Shown here piece by piece: positions 26,092 to 33,891 of a stretch of DNA of 64,000 bases (the first letter of the stretch is position 1; each line of letters begins with the position of its first letter). The DNA lies in NCBI GenBank assembly GCA_039810485.1, contig JBDHXA010000002.1, positions 35,468-99,467 of the forward strand. Direction: 5' to 3'. The stretch is from JADZAA01 sp039810485 (GTDB lineage: Bacteria; Bacteroidota; Ignavibacteria; Kapaibacteriales; UBA961). The notes beneath the pieces are model-generated. The model had not been told where the DNA came from. It saw only the letters and a list, made by a program, of their open reading frames with translations, and made no database searches. Both the position numbers and the translations under genes were made by a program.

Positions 26092-27702
26092 CTATTTCAA
26101 TCGTGCTATTTTCATTGCTTCTGGGAAAAGTGAAATTGCTTTCAGGGTTTGCTTGTCATTTTCGAAGGCAATGGGATAGAAAGCCGAATTTCCCCATAAT
26201 GCTCGTGCAATATAGGCGCGCATCATAGTAATAATGAACGTTTTATCTTTGGCGTAGTCATCATTATTCCAAGTTATTTCCTTCGATTCCGCCATTTTTT
26301 TGAAACTAGCAAGCTGATGCTCGTTTACAGTAAATTTTTGCTGAAATTTCGCGTTGTCAGATCCATATTGCACACGAAGTCCGGAGCCTTCGCCGGCGAG
26401 AAATTCTTCAGACCAAAGCCAAAAGAGGTTTTTACTTCGAATTTGCCTGCTTAACGGCGTTATAGTGTCTGGCTTTACAATATAATCGGGTGTTATGCCG
26501 CCGCCGCCATAAACAGTGCGGCCGCCTTTTGTTTTGAACTTTGGATGCAAGCTGTCGGAAGCGGTAACATCCGATTCATGCTCAAGATTATCGCCCTCTT
26601 CACCTTCGTCGCGTCCTTCGCCCTTGTAATATTTCGACTTATCGCTGTACGGTCGCTGTATCAAGCGACCTGAAGGCGTGTAATATCGCGAAATAGTAAG
26701 TCGAAAAGCAGAGCCGTCCGCAAGAGAAAATTGCTGCTGCACCAATCCTTTTCCAAATGATGTTTGCCCAACGATTAGACCACGGTCGAGATCTTGAATT
26801 GCGCCGGACACAATTTCGCTGGCCGAGGCGGAGCCGCCATTGATGAGAACTATCAGTGGAATATTTTCAAACTCGCCATTGGCAGTTGCCACATATTCTT
26901 CACTTAGCTCTTCGCGCCGCGCTTTTGTGAATACAATTTTATTGCCAGTAGTTAGAAATTCATCAGCTAAACGCTTAGCTTGATCGAGATAGCCACCCGG
27001 ATTGCCGCGCAAATCGAGTATCATTTTTTTCATGCCCTGATCGCGCAATTTATGAGCTGCCTCCACAAATTCACGATGAGTGTTTTCGGCAAAACGATTG
27101 ATGGTTATCATTCCGACATCGGATCCGTTGATTATAAAAGCGGCATCAACAGTATAAATCGGTATTTTATCGCGAGTTATATCAAAATCGAGAAGACCGC
27201 TTACGCCGCTGCGCTTTATGCTGACTCGCACAATAGTGCCTTTTGCGCCGCGCAATTTTTTCGGCACATCGTCGCGACTAAGTCCAATTGACAGCTGATT
27301 GTCAATTTTTACGATTTTATCGCCGGACTGGATGCCAAGAGCTTCGCTTGGACCGCCTGCTATGGGTGTTACAATGGTGATTGTATCCTGCACAATGTCA
27401 TATTCTACACCGATTCCTTCGAAACTGCCGCGAAAATCCTCATTGACCTTTTTCATGGCATCGGCGGAAATATATACCGAGTGCGGATCTAACTCATTGA
27501 GCATGCCTTTTATAGCTGATTCGGTGAGTTTCTGAGTATCAACGTTATCCACATAATTTTTTGACGTTATGTTCAGCACGTCGTTAAACTTTTTTACTTG
27601 CTCGTAGATATTATCGCCGGAAATGAGTGGCGCAGCCCATATTCCGGCCAATGCTCCTATGGCGGCTGCAGCAATAATGACTATCAATTGGCTTTTTTTC
27701 AT
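26092..27702 (-). CDS. ctpA: C-terminal processing peptidase (S41, CtpA/Prc type)
   Basis: The 536-residue protein has an N-terminal membrane anchor/signal (LIVIIAAAAIGALAGIWAA), the conserved NELDPHSVYIS cap segment, a PDZ domain (GIGVEYDIV to about residue 175), and the S41 catalytic domain with LDLRGNPGGYLDQA, the nucleophile in GGSASASEIVSGA (serine near 293) and the general-base lysine in TSFGKGLVQQ (Lys318). It cleaves periplasmic proteins near their C termini. The tail after about residue 440 is a family-typical C-terminal helical extension. It is the last gene of the minus-strand porX-tsaE-tatD-ctpA stretch (45-base gap to the tatD fusion) and is closed by a strong terminator. Confidence 0.95.
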   Translation of the reverse strand: MKKSQLIVIIAAAAIGALAGIWAAPLISGDNIYEQVKKFNDVLNITSKNYVDNVDTQKLTESAIKGMLNELDPHSVYISADAMKKVNEDFRGSFEGIGVEYDIVQDTITIVTPIAGGPSEALGIQSGDKIVKIDNQLSIGLSRDDVPKKLRGAKGTIVRVSIKRSGVSGLLDFDITRDKIPIYTVDAAFIINGSDVGMITINRFAENTHREFVEAAHKLRDQGMKKMILDLRGNPGGYLDQAKRLADEFLTTGNKIVFTKARREELSEEYVATANGEFENIPLIVLINGGSASASEIVSGAIQDLDRGLIVGQTSFGKGLVQQQFSLADGSAFRLTISRYYTPSGRLIQRPYSDKSKYYKGEGRDEGEEGDNLEHESDVTASDSLHPKFKTKGGRTVYGGGGITPDYIVKPDTITPLSRQIRSKNLFWLWSEEFLAGEGSGLRVQYGSDNAKFQQKFTVNEHQLASFKKMAESKEITWNNDDYAKDKTFIITMMRAYIARALWGNSAFYPIAFENDKQTLKAISLFPEAMKIARLK

Positions 27703-27747
27703 GCAATCAGCTGAATAACAAGAAAATCAAATTTCAAAATACGTGCA

Positions 27748-28470
27748 TCAAAATTTAGGGAACCAATACACTGTAAATCGCGGAATAGAATACATGCGCG
27801 ACAATAATCCTGACGAACCTGAGCAAAAAGTGGGATTATTGCTTATTTGTTCGCTACCAAAAGGAATTATAACACGCCATTCGGCAGTTGGAACAATCAT
27901 TCCTGCGCCCGTTTCCAAATGTACTTCAAATCCAACGCCTACATCCAAGCCAAATTTTTGGACAGAAGAAGGAGCATCGGAATCAATTACTCTTTGACCG
28001 AGCTTTTCCCACTGCATCGAAGCGCCGGCGAGCGCAAACAAGCCAATGCGTTTGTTTGAGTTTGCTACAAATCGCGCGCCTATGGAAGCAAAATTATAAT
28101 GATCGCCCTCCGGACGATATTTCGTTACTTTTATATTGTTGTTGTGCGAATATATGTAGCTGGCATCAATTGTTAAAAAATCGAACAATCCGTAGTTTAA
28201 TGAGCCGCCAAATGATAAAATACCATCATAGCTTACTGATATTCTTCTGCTATCTGTACATTCTTGAAAATCAATAATCGTATTAGTTGCAACTGTGGCT
28301 CCAATACCTAACGATTTTTTGTATGGATTTGGCGGCTGCACTTCTTCATTATCATACTCTTCATCACGAGGATTACCAGAATTCTGCGCACATATCGGCG
28401 CGGCTGCTAACAATAGAAATGCTATAAGAATAGGAATACGAAAAAGTTTTTTTGCAGTGGATGTTGTCAT
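27748..28470 (-). other. Possible nested start: secreted outer-membrane beta-barrel protein
   Basis: An ATG at 28470 lies inside the tatD frame. From it the product would be 240 residues beginning MTTSTAKKLFRIPILIAFLL: a polar/basic n-region, a hydrophobic core and an APICAQ cleavage site, i.e. a textbook signal peptide. The mature part alternates strands (VSYDGILSFGGSLNYGLFD, NFASIGARFVAN, IGLFALAGASMQW) and ends in an aromatic-rich strand. No strong Shine-Dalgarno precedes the ATG, which is common in Bacteroidetes-type genomes. I list it as an alternative translation product, not as an established gene. Confidence 0.5.
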
Positions 28471-29190
28471 TGAATAGATATTTTCGAGAGTTGTTGAATG
28501 TATCTCGGCAATTTTTTCAGCTATAAGCCGAACATGCGAAGGCTCGTTGCGCTTGCCGCGATATGGAACCGGAGACATATAAGGCGCATCTGTTTCTAAC
28601 ATTAACTTATTCAGCGGCGCTGCAGCAACCGTATCGCCAAGGATTGATTTCTTATAGGTTATATTGCCGGTAAAAGAAACGTGCATTCTTAGACGAATTA
28701 TTTCATTGAGCATTGCCGGATAGCCAGAAAAGCAATGCATGACGCCGGATAAGGAGCCATCCTGCTCCTCGGTTAGAATTTTCAGCATGTCATCGTCAGA
28801 ATCTCGGTTATGCACTATAACAGGTTTACCGACCCGTTTTGCAATTCGCAATTGCCTGCGAAACACTTCTTGCTGAGTTTCTCGCGGAGCAAAATTATAA
28901 TAATAATCCAGTCCAATTTCACCGATTGCAACAACTTTCGAATCGGCGGTTTCATTTTCTATTCTCTCAAAATCAACGTACTTCGCTTCGTGTGCATGAT
29001 GTGGATGAATGCCTATGCCGCGATAGATTTGAGTATGCTTTTCGGTTAATCGCTTCACAGCGTCAAAATTTCCGGGATCAATCGAAGGAATGATAATGGC
29101 TTCCACGCCGGAGTTAAAAGCTCGAGCAATAACTTCGTCGCGGTCATTGTCAAATTGTTCGTTATCGAGATGCGAATGAGTGTCTATCAT
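27748..29190 (-). CDS. tatD: TatD-family metal-dependent DNase fused in frame to a secreted beta-barrel protein
   Basis: Read from the ATG at 29190 (MIDTHSHLD), residues 1-250 are a complete TatD hydrolase: metal ligands His5 and His7 (DTHSHLD), Glu91 (IGEIGLDYYY), His127 (VIVHNRD), His152 (MHCFSG) and Asp201 (LETDAPYMSP), ending with the usual last helix MTTSTAKKLF. The frame does not stop there. It continues directly into a perfect signal-peptide core (IPILIAFLLLAAAPICAQ) and about 210 residues with alternating beta-strand character ending in VYWFPKF, like an outer-membrane barrel. Normal TatD is about 255-265 residues. Either a stop codon was lost and two genes merged, or the second protein starts at the internal Met241 (position 28470). 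TatD acts in the cytoplasm, so a single fused product would face a localisation conflict. Confidence 0.85.
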   Translation of the reverse strand: MIDTHSHLDNEQFDNDRDEVIARAFNSGVEAIIIPSIDPGNFDAVKRLTEKHTQIYRGIGIHPHHAHEAKYVDFERIENETADSKVVAIGEIGLDYYYNFAPRETQQEVFRRQLRIAKRVGKPVIVHNRDSDDDMLKILTEEQDGSLSGVMHCFSGYPAMLNEIIRLRMHVSFTGNITYKKSILGDTVAAAPLNKLMLETDAPYMSPVPYRGKRNEPSHVRLIAEKIAEIHSTTLENIYSMTTSTAKKLFRIPILIAFLLLAAAPICAQNSGNPRDEEYDNEEVQPPNPYKKSLGIGATVATNTIIDFQECTDSRRISVSYDGILSFGGSLNYGLFDFLTIDASYIYSHNNNIKVTKYRPEGDHYNFASIGARFVANSNKRIGLFALAGASMQWEKLGQRVIDSDAPSSVQKFGLDVGVGFEVHLETGAGMIVPTAEWRVIIPFGSEQISNNPTFCSGSSGLLSRMYSIPRFTVYWFPKF

Positions 29191-29221
29191 ATTGAAAACA
29201 TTAATGCTTGGCAAGCATTTT

Positions 29222-29680
29222 TTAGTTGTCGTTAATATGCCGAATGGAGATAATGCGATTATTGTCGTTTTCAGCATCGAAAACGATGCTTATTTCCCAT
29301 TGAGATTGAGGCATTAGTTCACCGGCATTTTCCGGCCATTCCACAATTTTTATAGCATTTTCGGTGTACATGCATTCTTGGAAGCCGATTTCTGCCAATT
29401 CGCCTGCCGAACTGATTCGGTACAAATCAACGTGGTAAATTGTTATTTCTTCGTCGTCGGCATCGTTTCCGAAATACTGATTTATAATGGTAAACGTTGG
29501 GCTTGACACAATGCCTTCAACGCCAAAATAATCGCAAATACCTTTGGTAAATTCGGTTTTTCCGGCTCCTAATTCACCGGAAAGAGACACAATATCGCCC
29601 GGATGCAAACTCTCGGCAAATGTTTTACCGATATGATTCGTATCATCTTCGCTTATAGAATGGTAGCTGTTAATTTCCAT
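29222..29680 (-). CDS. tsaE: tRNA threonylcarbamoyladenosine biosynthesis ATPase TsaE
   Basis: The 152-residue protein (ATG at 29680; a TTG start 78 bases upstream is unlikely because TsaE is normally about 150 residues) has the Walker A loop SGELGAGKTEF, the SSPTFTIINQY motif and HVDLYRI, all TsaE signatures. TsaE works with TsaB and TsaD to place threonylcarbamoyl on A37 of ANN-decoding tRNAs, an essential modification. It is followed after 31 bases by tatD and preceded by porX, which gives an unusual but compact minus-strand order. Confidence 0.93.
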   Translation of the reverse strand: MEINSYHSISEDDTNHIGKTFAESLHPGDIVSLSGELGAGKTEFTKGICDYFGVEGIVSSPTFTIINQYFGNDADDEEITIYHVDLYRISSAGELAEIGFQECMYTENAIKIVEWPENAGELMPQSQWEISIVFDAENDNNRIISIRHINDN

Positions 29681-29764
29681 GAGCGCTGCCAAATGTGAAA
29701 CATAGTAAAGTAAATTTTTATGTTCTGCATGAGAGGAAAACTCCCCTTTTTTCGACAAAATCGA

Positions 29765-29790
29765 AGGCGAGGCATTTGTTCTCCTCGCCT
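29765..29790 (-). terminator. Hairpin between porX and tsaE
   Basis: AGGCGAGG (29765-29772) pairs perfectly with CCTCGCCT (29783-29790) around a 10-base loop, about 30 bases past the porX stop on the minus strand. The following minus-strand sequence TTCGATTTTGTCG has only a short T run, so it may be a partial terminator or processing site. Confidence 0.55.
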
Positions 29791-29820
29791 ATTCTCGATA
29801 ATTCTCTTGAAATCTTCGCC

Positions 29821-31380
29821 CTATTTTGGCTCCAATGTAATCACGGGAAGCATCATTTCCTCTAGCGAGATGCCGCCATGCTGAAAACTGTCGCGATAGC
29901 GCTGCACATAATGATGATAATCTGTAGGATACACAAAGTAATAATCCTCTTTTGCAATTATGTAATTATCAGAAACTCCCGATCCGGGCAGTTTATACTC
30001 TTCAGGATTGCGTATGTACAAAGCTGTTTTACTGTCGGCTTTTACATTTTTGCCATGCTTAAAGCGCAAACAAGTTGAAGTTTCGCGATCGCCTAATGCT
30101 TTTACAGCTCTCATGCAGCGAACCGATCCATGATCTGTGGTTATTACAATTTTTACTTTTGGAATGCCCGATAGAGTTTTCAACATTCCGAAAAAGCTAG
30201 AATGTTGAAACCATGAACGAGTAAGCGAGCGATAAGCTGCTTCATCGGGCGCAATCTCTTTGAGTATCGGATAATCAGAACGCGAATGAGCTATCATATC
30301 TACTGCATTTACCACAATGGCAGTCAGATGTTGCTTGGCATATCGTAAAATATCATTTTCAATTCTCTTGCCAAAATCTGTGTCTATGATTTTAATATAA
30401 GCGAGTTCGTTTTTTAACGATATTCTTCGGCGCTTAAGCAAAGCGTTGAGCAATTCTTTTTCATTTGCATTTTGGCTATGCTCCGAAGCGCTCATATCTG
30501 GCGCTAATTGCGGATAGTGCTTTTTAAGATCCGAAGGAAATAAACCGGAAAATATTGCGTTTCTTGCATAAGGCGTCGAAGTTGGCAAAATACCGCTGTA
30601 ATATTCTTTTTGTACGCTAAAATACGGACGAATTAGATCTTCTATTATCAGCCATTGATCCAAGCGCATGCAGTCAATCACAAAGAAAAATACTGGATCA
30701 CCAGATTGGAGATGCGGAATTATATGTTTGTCCACAATATTTGGAGATAGCGCCGGACCTTCGCCCGCGATCCATCGGCGATAATTATGCTCTACGTATT
30801 TGCCAAACTCAGCATTGCACTCGCGCCATTGGTCGCTAAGAGTTTGGAGAAATCCGAGCTCCGGATGACGGTCTAAATCAATGCTCCAATTTACAAGTTT
30901 CATATAAATGTCGAGCCAATCATCCCAATCCATAAAATCAAAAAGGCGCCTGCTTATTTCGGCAAAGCCCTGAGTGTAGTCCTGCGTCAATTTTTTTTCG
31001 GTAATACGGCGCGATTCCAAAAACTTTTTACAAGCTGCTAATATTTGCGCAGGATTTACAGGCTTCGTCAAATAGTCGTCAATTTTCCGCCCGATCGCCT
31101 CCTCCATCAAACTCTCAGCCTCATTCTTCGTTACCATTACCACTGGCGCCGAAGGGTCGACTTCTTTGAGTTGCGCTAATGTTTCCAATCCGCTCATGCC
31201 AACCATTGATTCGTCAAGAAAAAACAAGTCATAGCGTTCGCGCTTTGCCATTTCAACAGCATCGCTGCCATTGGCTGCTGTGCTGACAATGTAGCCGCGC
31301 TGTTTCAGAAGAATAATATGCGGTTTCAGCAATTCAATTTCATCATCAATCCAAAGGATATTGCCTTTGTTTTGTTCCAT
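29821..31380 (-). CDS. porX: PorX: T9SS regulator, response-regulator receiver plus PglZ domain
   Basis: Residues 1-120 are a receiver with the acidic pair Asp12/Asp13, phospho-acceptor Asp56 (LFFLDESM), Thr84 and Lys106 (LTKPV). After a helical linker, a PglZ/alkaline-phosphatase-superfamily domain follows with FFFVIDCMRLDQW, GILPTSTPYARNAIFSG (the catalytic threonine region), VVNAVDMIAHSR and ITTDHGSVR as metal-binding motifs. This is the exact architecture of PorX, which with PorY and SigP controls T9SS genes in Porphyromonas and has nucleotide phosphodiesterase activity. The 519-residue length agrees with the family. Four sorting-domain proteins elsewhere in the window are the likely cargo of the system it regulates. 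No porY or porT-N genes are in view. Confidence 0.95.
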   Translation of the reverse strand: MEQNKGNILWIDDEIELLKPHIILLKQRGYIVSTAANGSDAVEMAKRERYDLFFLDESMVGMSGLETLAQLKEVDPSAPVVMVTKNEAESLMEEAIGRKIDDYLTKPVNPAQILAACKKFLESRRITEKKLTQDYTQGFAEISRRLFDFMDWDDWLDIYMKLVNWSIDLDRHPELGFLQTLSDQWRECNAEFGKYVEHNYRRWIAGEGPALSPNIVDKHIIPHLQSGDPVFFFVIDCMRLDQWLIIEDLIRPYFSVQKEYYSGILPTSTPYARNAIFSGLFPSDLKKHYPQLAPDMSASEHSQNANEKELLNALLKRRRISLKNELAYIKIIDTDFGKRIENDILRYAKQHLTAIVVNAVDMIAHSRSDYPILKEIAPDEAAYRSLTRSWFQHSSFFGMLKTLSGIPKVKIVITTDHGSVRCMRAVKALGDRETSTCLRFKHGKNVKADSKTALYIRNPEEYKLPGSGVSDNYIIAKEDYYFVYPTDYHHYVQRYRDSFQHGGISLEEMMLPVITLEPK

Positions 31381-31563
31381 GCATACTCCTATTCAGTGAA
31401 CATACTGTCATAACTGACGCTTTGACGTAATAGCAGCGACTTTTCGTATCTTATTATAAATATTCAGAATTTTTCTCTTTCACGTCAATCTGTATAATTC
31501 TGTATATAAACATCGGCAATCTTATCATAACTTATATGATTTCAGATGAGTTGCAACGTAGCT

Positions 31564-32097
31564 TCAGTTGCCAAGCAACTTTCTGTAAGTCATCGCAACA
31601 TCAATATAATGCAGCGCTGACTGTCGTATCGCTTCACGCTCGGCATCGGTCAATTCTCGCACTATTTTTGCAGGCGTTCCCGCCGCAAGAGTTCCTTCCG
31701 GCACCACAAATCCTTCGCGCACAACTGAACCGGCTGCTACTAAAGAATACGACTGAACTACGGCGCGGTCGAGTACACGAGAGCCCATTCCTATAAGACA
31801 ACAGTCCAGCACAGTGCAGCCGTGCAAAACAGTCGAGTGTCCAACAGTTACATCGCTTCCTATCATAAGAGGATATTTTGCCGTAGTTACATGCAGCATT
31901 GAAAGATCTTGAATATTAGTTCTTTTTCCAATGCTTATGCTATGCACATCGCCGCGTATCACGCTGTTAAACCAAATTGACGATTGGTCGCCGATTGACA
32001 CATCGCCGGCAATAACAACACCCGGACACACTAATACTTCATCGTCTATTCGAGGATACATTTCGTTATATGGCAGAATTATTGGCGTTCCGTTCAT
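31564..32097 (-). CDS. Gamma-carbonic-anhydrase-like hexapeptide protein (YrdA/PaaY family)
   Basis: The 177-residue protein is a left-handed beta helix with hexapeptide repeats (VIAGDVSIGDQSSIWFNSVI). The zinc histidines of the gamma-CA family are present in RGDVHSISIG, MLHVTTAKYP and VGHSTVLHGC, and AAGTPAKIVRELTD is the family's C-terminal signature before the last helix. Proteins of this group include active carbonic anhydrases, PaaY thioesterases and inactive homologues, so catalysis is not certain. It is transcribed away from ybdK and lies 183 bases downstream of the porX start region, which must hold the porX promoter. Confidence 0.85.
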   Translation of the reverse strand: MNGTPIILPYNEMYPRIDDEVLVCPGVVIAGDVSIGDQSSIWFNSVIRGDVHSISIGKRTNIQDLSMLHVTTAKYPLMIGSDVTVGHSTVLHGCTVLDCCLIGMGSRVLDRAVVQSYSLVAAGSVVREGFVVPEGTLAAGTPAKIVRELTDAEREAIRQSALHYIDVAMTYRKLLGN

Positions 32098-32574
32098 AAA
32101 ATTTTAGTATATAGAAATGAGCCCAATCCGAAAAGGTATTTTATAAAAATTGCAGACGAAAGATTCGCTGTTTTTCAAAAAAACATCTCTTCTAAGAGCT
32201 AAAAAAGTCGCTTTTTTGCCGTTTTTCTCTTATAAAACGAGTAAAAACTGTACATTTTCACCATGTTTTCTTTGATTTGAAATATATCCGACTTTTCGGA
32301 GTGGGCTCAGAAATAGAATTTTAGATCGCTTTTGAAATAATTATTGCGATAATTTGTATAAATTTCTCACAAAAATACCGAAGGTTAAGCAGCCGTAGAT
32401 TGCATTTATGCCTATATTCCAATTTTGCATTTGCTTGCGGCAAAGCTAAACTGCATTCAATTTGTCGAACAACATGCTACAATGCCTCACATTAAATTAT
32501 TAAACGTTGAAAAAGAGGTATTTTTGCAATAGTTCATTTTGAAGCAAAACATTTATTCACATCACTAATTTTAT
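32098..32574. other. Intergenic region between divergent gamma-CA-like and ybdK genes
   Basis: These 477 bases contain no convincing gene. The left half has short hairpins (CTCTT-CT-AAGAG near 32187-32198; AAAAAAG-TCG-CTTTTTT near 32201-32217; TCCGA-CTTT-TCGGA near 32287-32300), all with small or A/T stems. The right half holds no repeat I can see. It presumably carries two divergent promoters; I could not place them with confidence. Confidence 0.5.
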
Positions 32575-33825
32575 ATGGCTATGGAAACAACCGAACGTCC
32601 GGTAGCGGCGCCGGTTTTCGAAGAATTAGCGCCCCCCGCTTTTACTCTGGGAATTGAAGAAGAATATATGGTGATGGATCCGCAAACATTTGATTTGCGA
32701 TCACATGTCAATATGGAGCTTATATCGAAAGGCCGGACCCTGCTTCACGAGCATATCAAGCCGGAAATGCATGGCTCTATGCTCGAAATCGGCACAGGAA
32801 TTTGTAAAAACATACGCGAAGCACGATTTGAAATAACTAAAATGCGTTCAATGATTTGGCAGCTCTCCCGACAAAACGGGCTGCTGTTTGGCGCGGCAAG
32901 CACTCACCCATTTGCAAAATGGCAAGAGCAGGAGATTTATCCCGATGAGCGCTATAAAATTCTGATCGAAGACATGCAGGTTCTCGCTCGCTCTCTTCTA
33001 ATTTTCGGAATGCATATTCACATTGGCATAGCCGATAGAGAATTGCAGATTCAAATTATGAATGAAATGCGATATTTTTTACCGCATATTCTTGCCATTT
33101 CTACAAATTCTCCTTTCTGGATGAGTGAAAACACGGGATTAAAATCATATCGCTCAAAGATTTTCGAGACATTTCCACGCACAAACCTGCCCGATGAATT
33201 TTCCAGTTGGGCTGAATATGAAAACTACTTGAAACTGCTCATACGCACCGGCTGCATTGACAATGGAAAGAAAATATGGTGGGATGTGCGTCCTCATCCA
33301 TTCTTCCCAACGCTTGAAATACGAATTTGCGATATTCCAATGCGTGTTGATGAAACTATTGCAATTGCGGCTCTCTGTCAGGCAGTCGCAAAAAAACTAT
33401 ATATGCTTTACAAAGAAAACCTCAGCTTTCGCCGCTATTCCCGCGCTTTGCTCATGGAAAATAAATGGCGCGCCGTACGTTATGGACTAGATGGCAAAAT
33501 GATTGATTTCGGCAAGCAAAAAGAACTTCATACGCGCGATCTCATAGGAGAACTAATCAGCTTCGTAGACGATGTGCTGGACGGTCTTGGCTCGCGGCGC
33601 GAGGTTGAGTACATCTATCAGATTTTAGATATGGGAAGCGGCGCGGATCGTCAAATCAAAGAGTTCAACAAAAGGCAAAATCTGCAAGATGTGGCGGAAT
33701 ATATTCATCATGAAACAACAGTCGGACTACAGAGCGACGCCTCGATGTATTTGACCAATATCCATAAGCCGTCTGATGATGCTATTCGTGAAAAAATGTC
33801 TTCGATGAAGCTACCTAAATTATAA
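32575..33825 (+). CDS. ybdK: YbdK-type carboxylate-amine ligase (GCS2 family)
   Basis: The 416-residue protein starts its domain with TLGIEEEYMVMDPQTFDL, the glutamate-rich metal/ATP motif of glutamate-cysteine ligase type 2. Further landmarks are MLEIGTGIC, GMHIHIGI with the conserved histidines, and RPHPFFPTLEIRICDIPMR. YbdK enzymes have weak gamma-glutamyl-cysteine ligase activity; the real substrate is often unknown. No glutathione synthetase is nearby, so a role in glutathione synthesis cannot be claimed. It is followed after 66 bases by the Gly-rich T9SS cargo. Confidence 0.87.
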   Translation: MAMETTERPVAAPVFEELAPPAFTLGIEEEYMVMDPQTFDLRSHVNMELISKGRTLLHEHIKPEMHGSMLEIGTGICKNIREARFEITKMRSMIWQLSRQNGLLFGAASTHPFAKWQEQEIYPDERYKILIEDMQVLARSLLIFGMHIHIGIADRELQIQIMNEMRYFLPHILAISTNSPFWMSENTGLKSYRSKIFETFPRTNLPDEFSSWAEYENYLKLLIRTGCIDNGKKIWWDVRPHPFFPTLEIRICDIPMRVDETIAIAALCQAVAKKLYMLYKENLSFRRYSRALLMENKWRAVRYGLDGKMIDFGKQKELHTRDLIGELISFVDDVLDGLGSRREVEYIYQILDMGSGADRQIKEFNKRQNLQDVAEYIHHETTVGLQSDASMYLTNIHKPSDDAIREKMSSMKLPKL

Positions 33826-33891
33826 TCTCATTTATTAGTCAGTTTTTTGTGCGTCTTCTTGCGTGTAATTTGACAATTATTCTACTGTAAA

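Noticed and set aside
32187..32300. Small hairpins considered as terminators or an sRNA
   Set aside because: Stems are 5-7 bp, mostly A/T, and no flanking promoter or T tract in the right orientation is evident.
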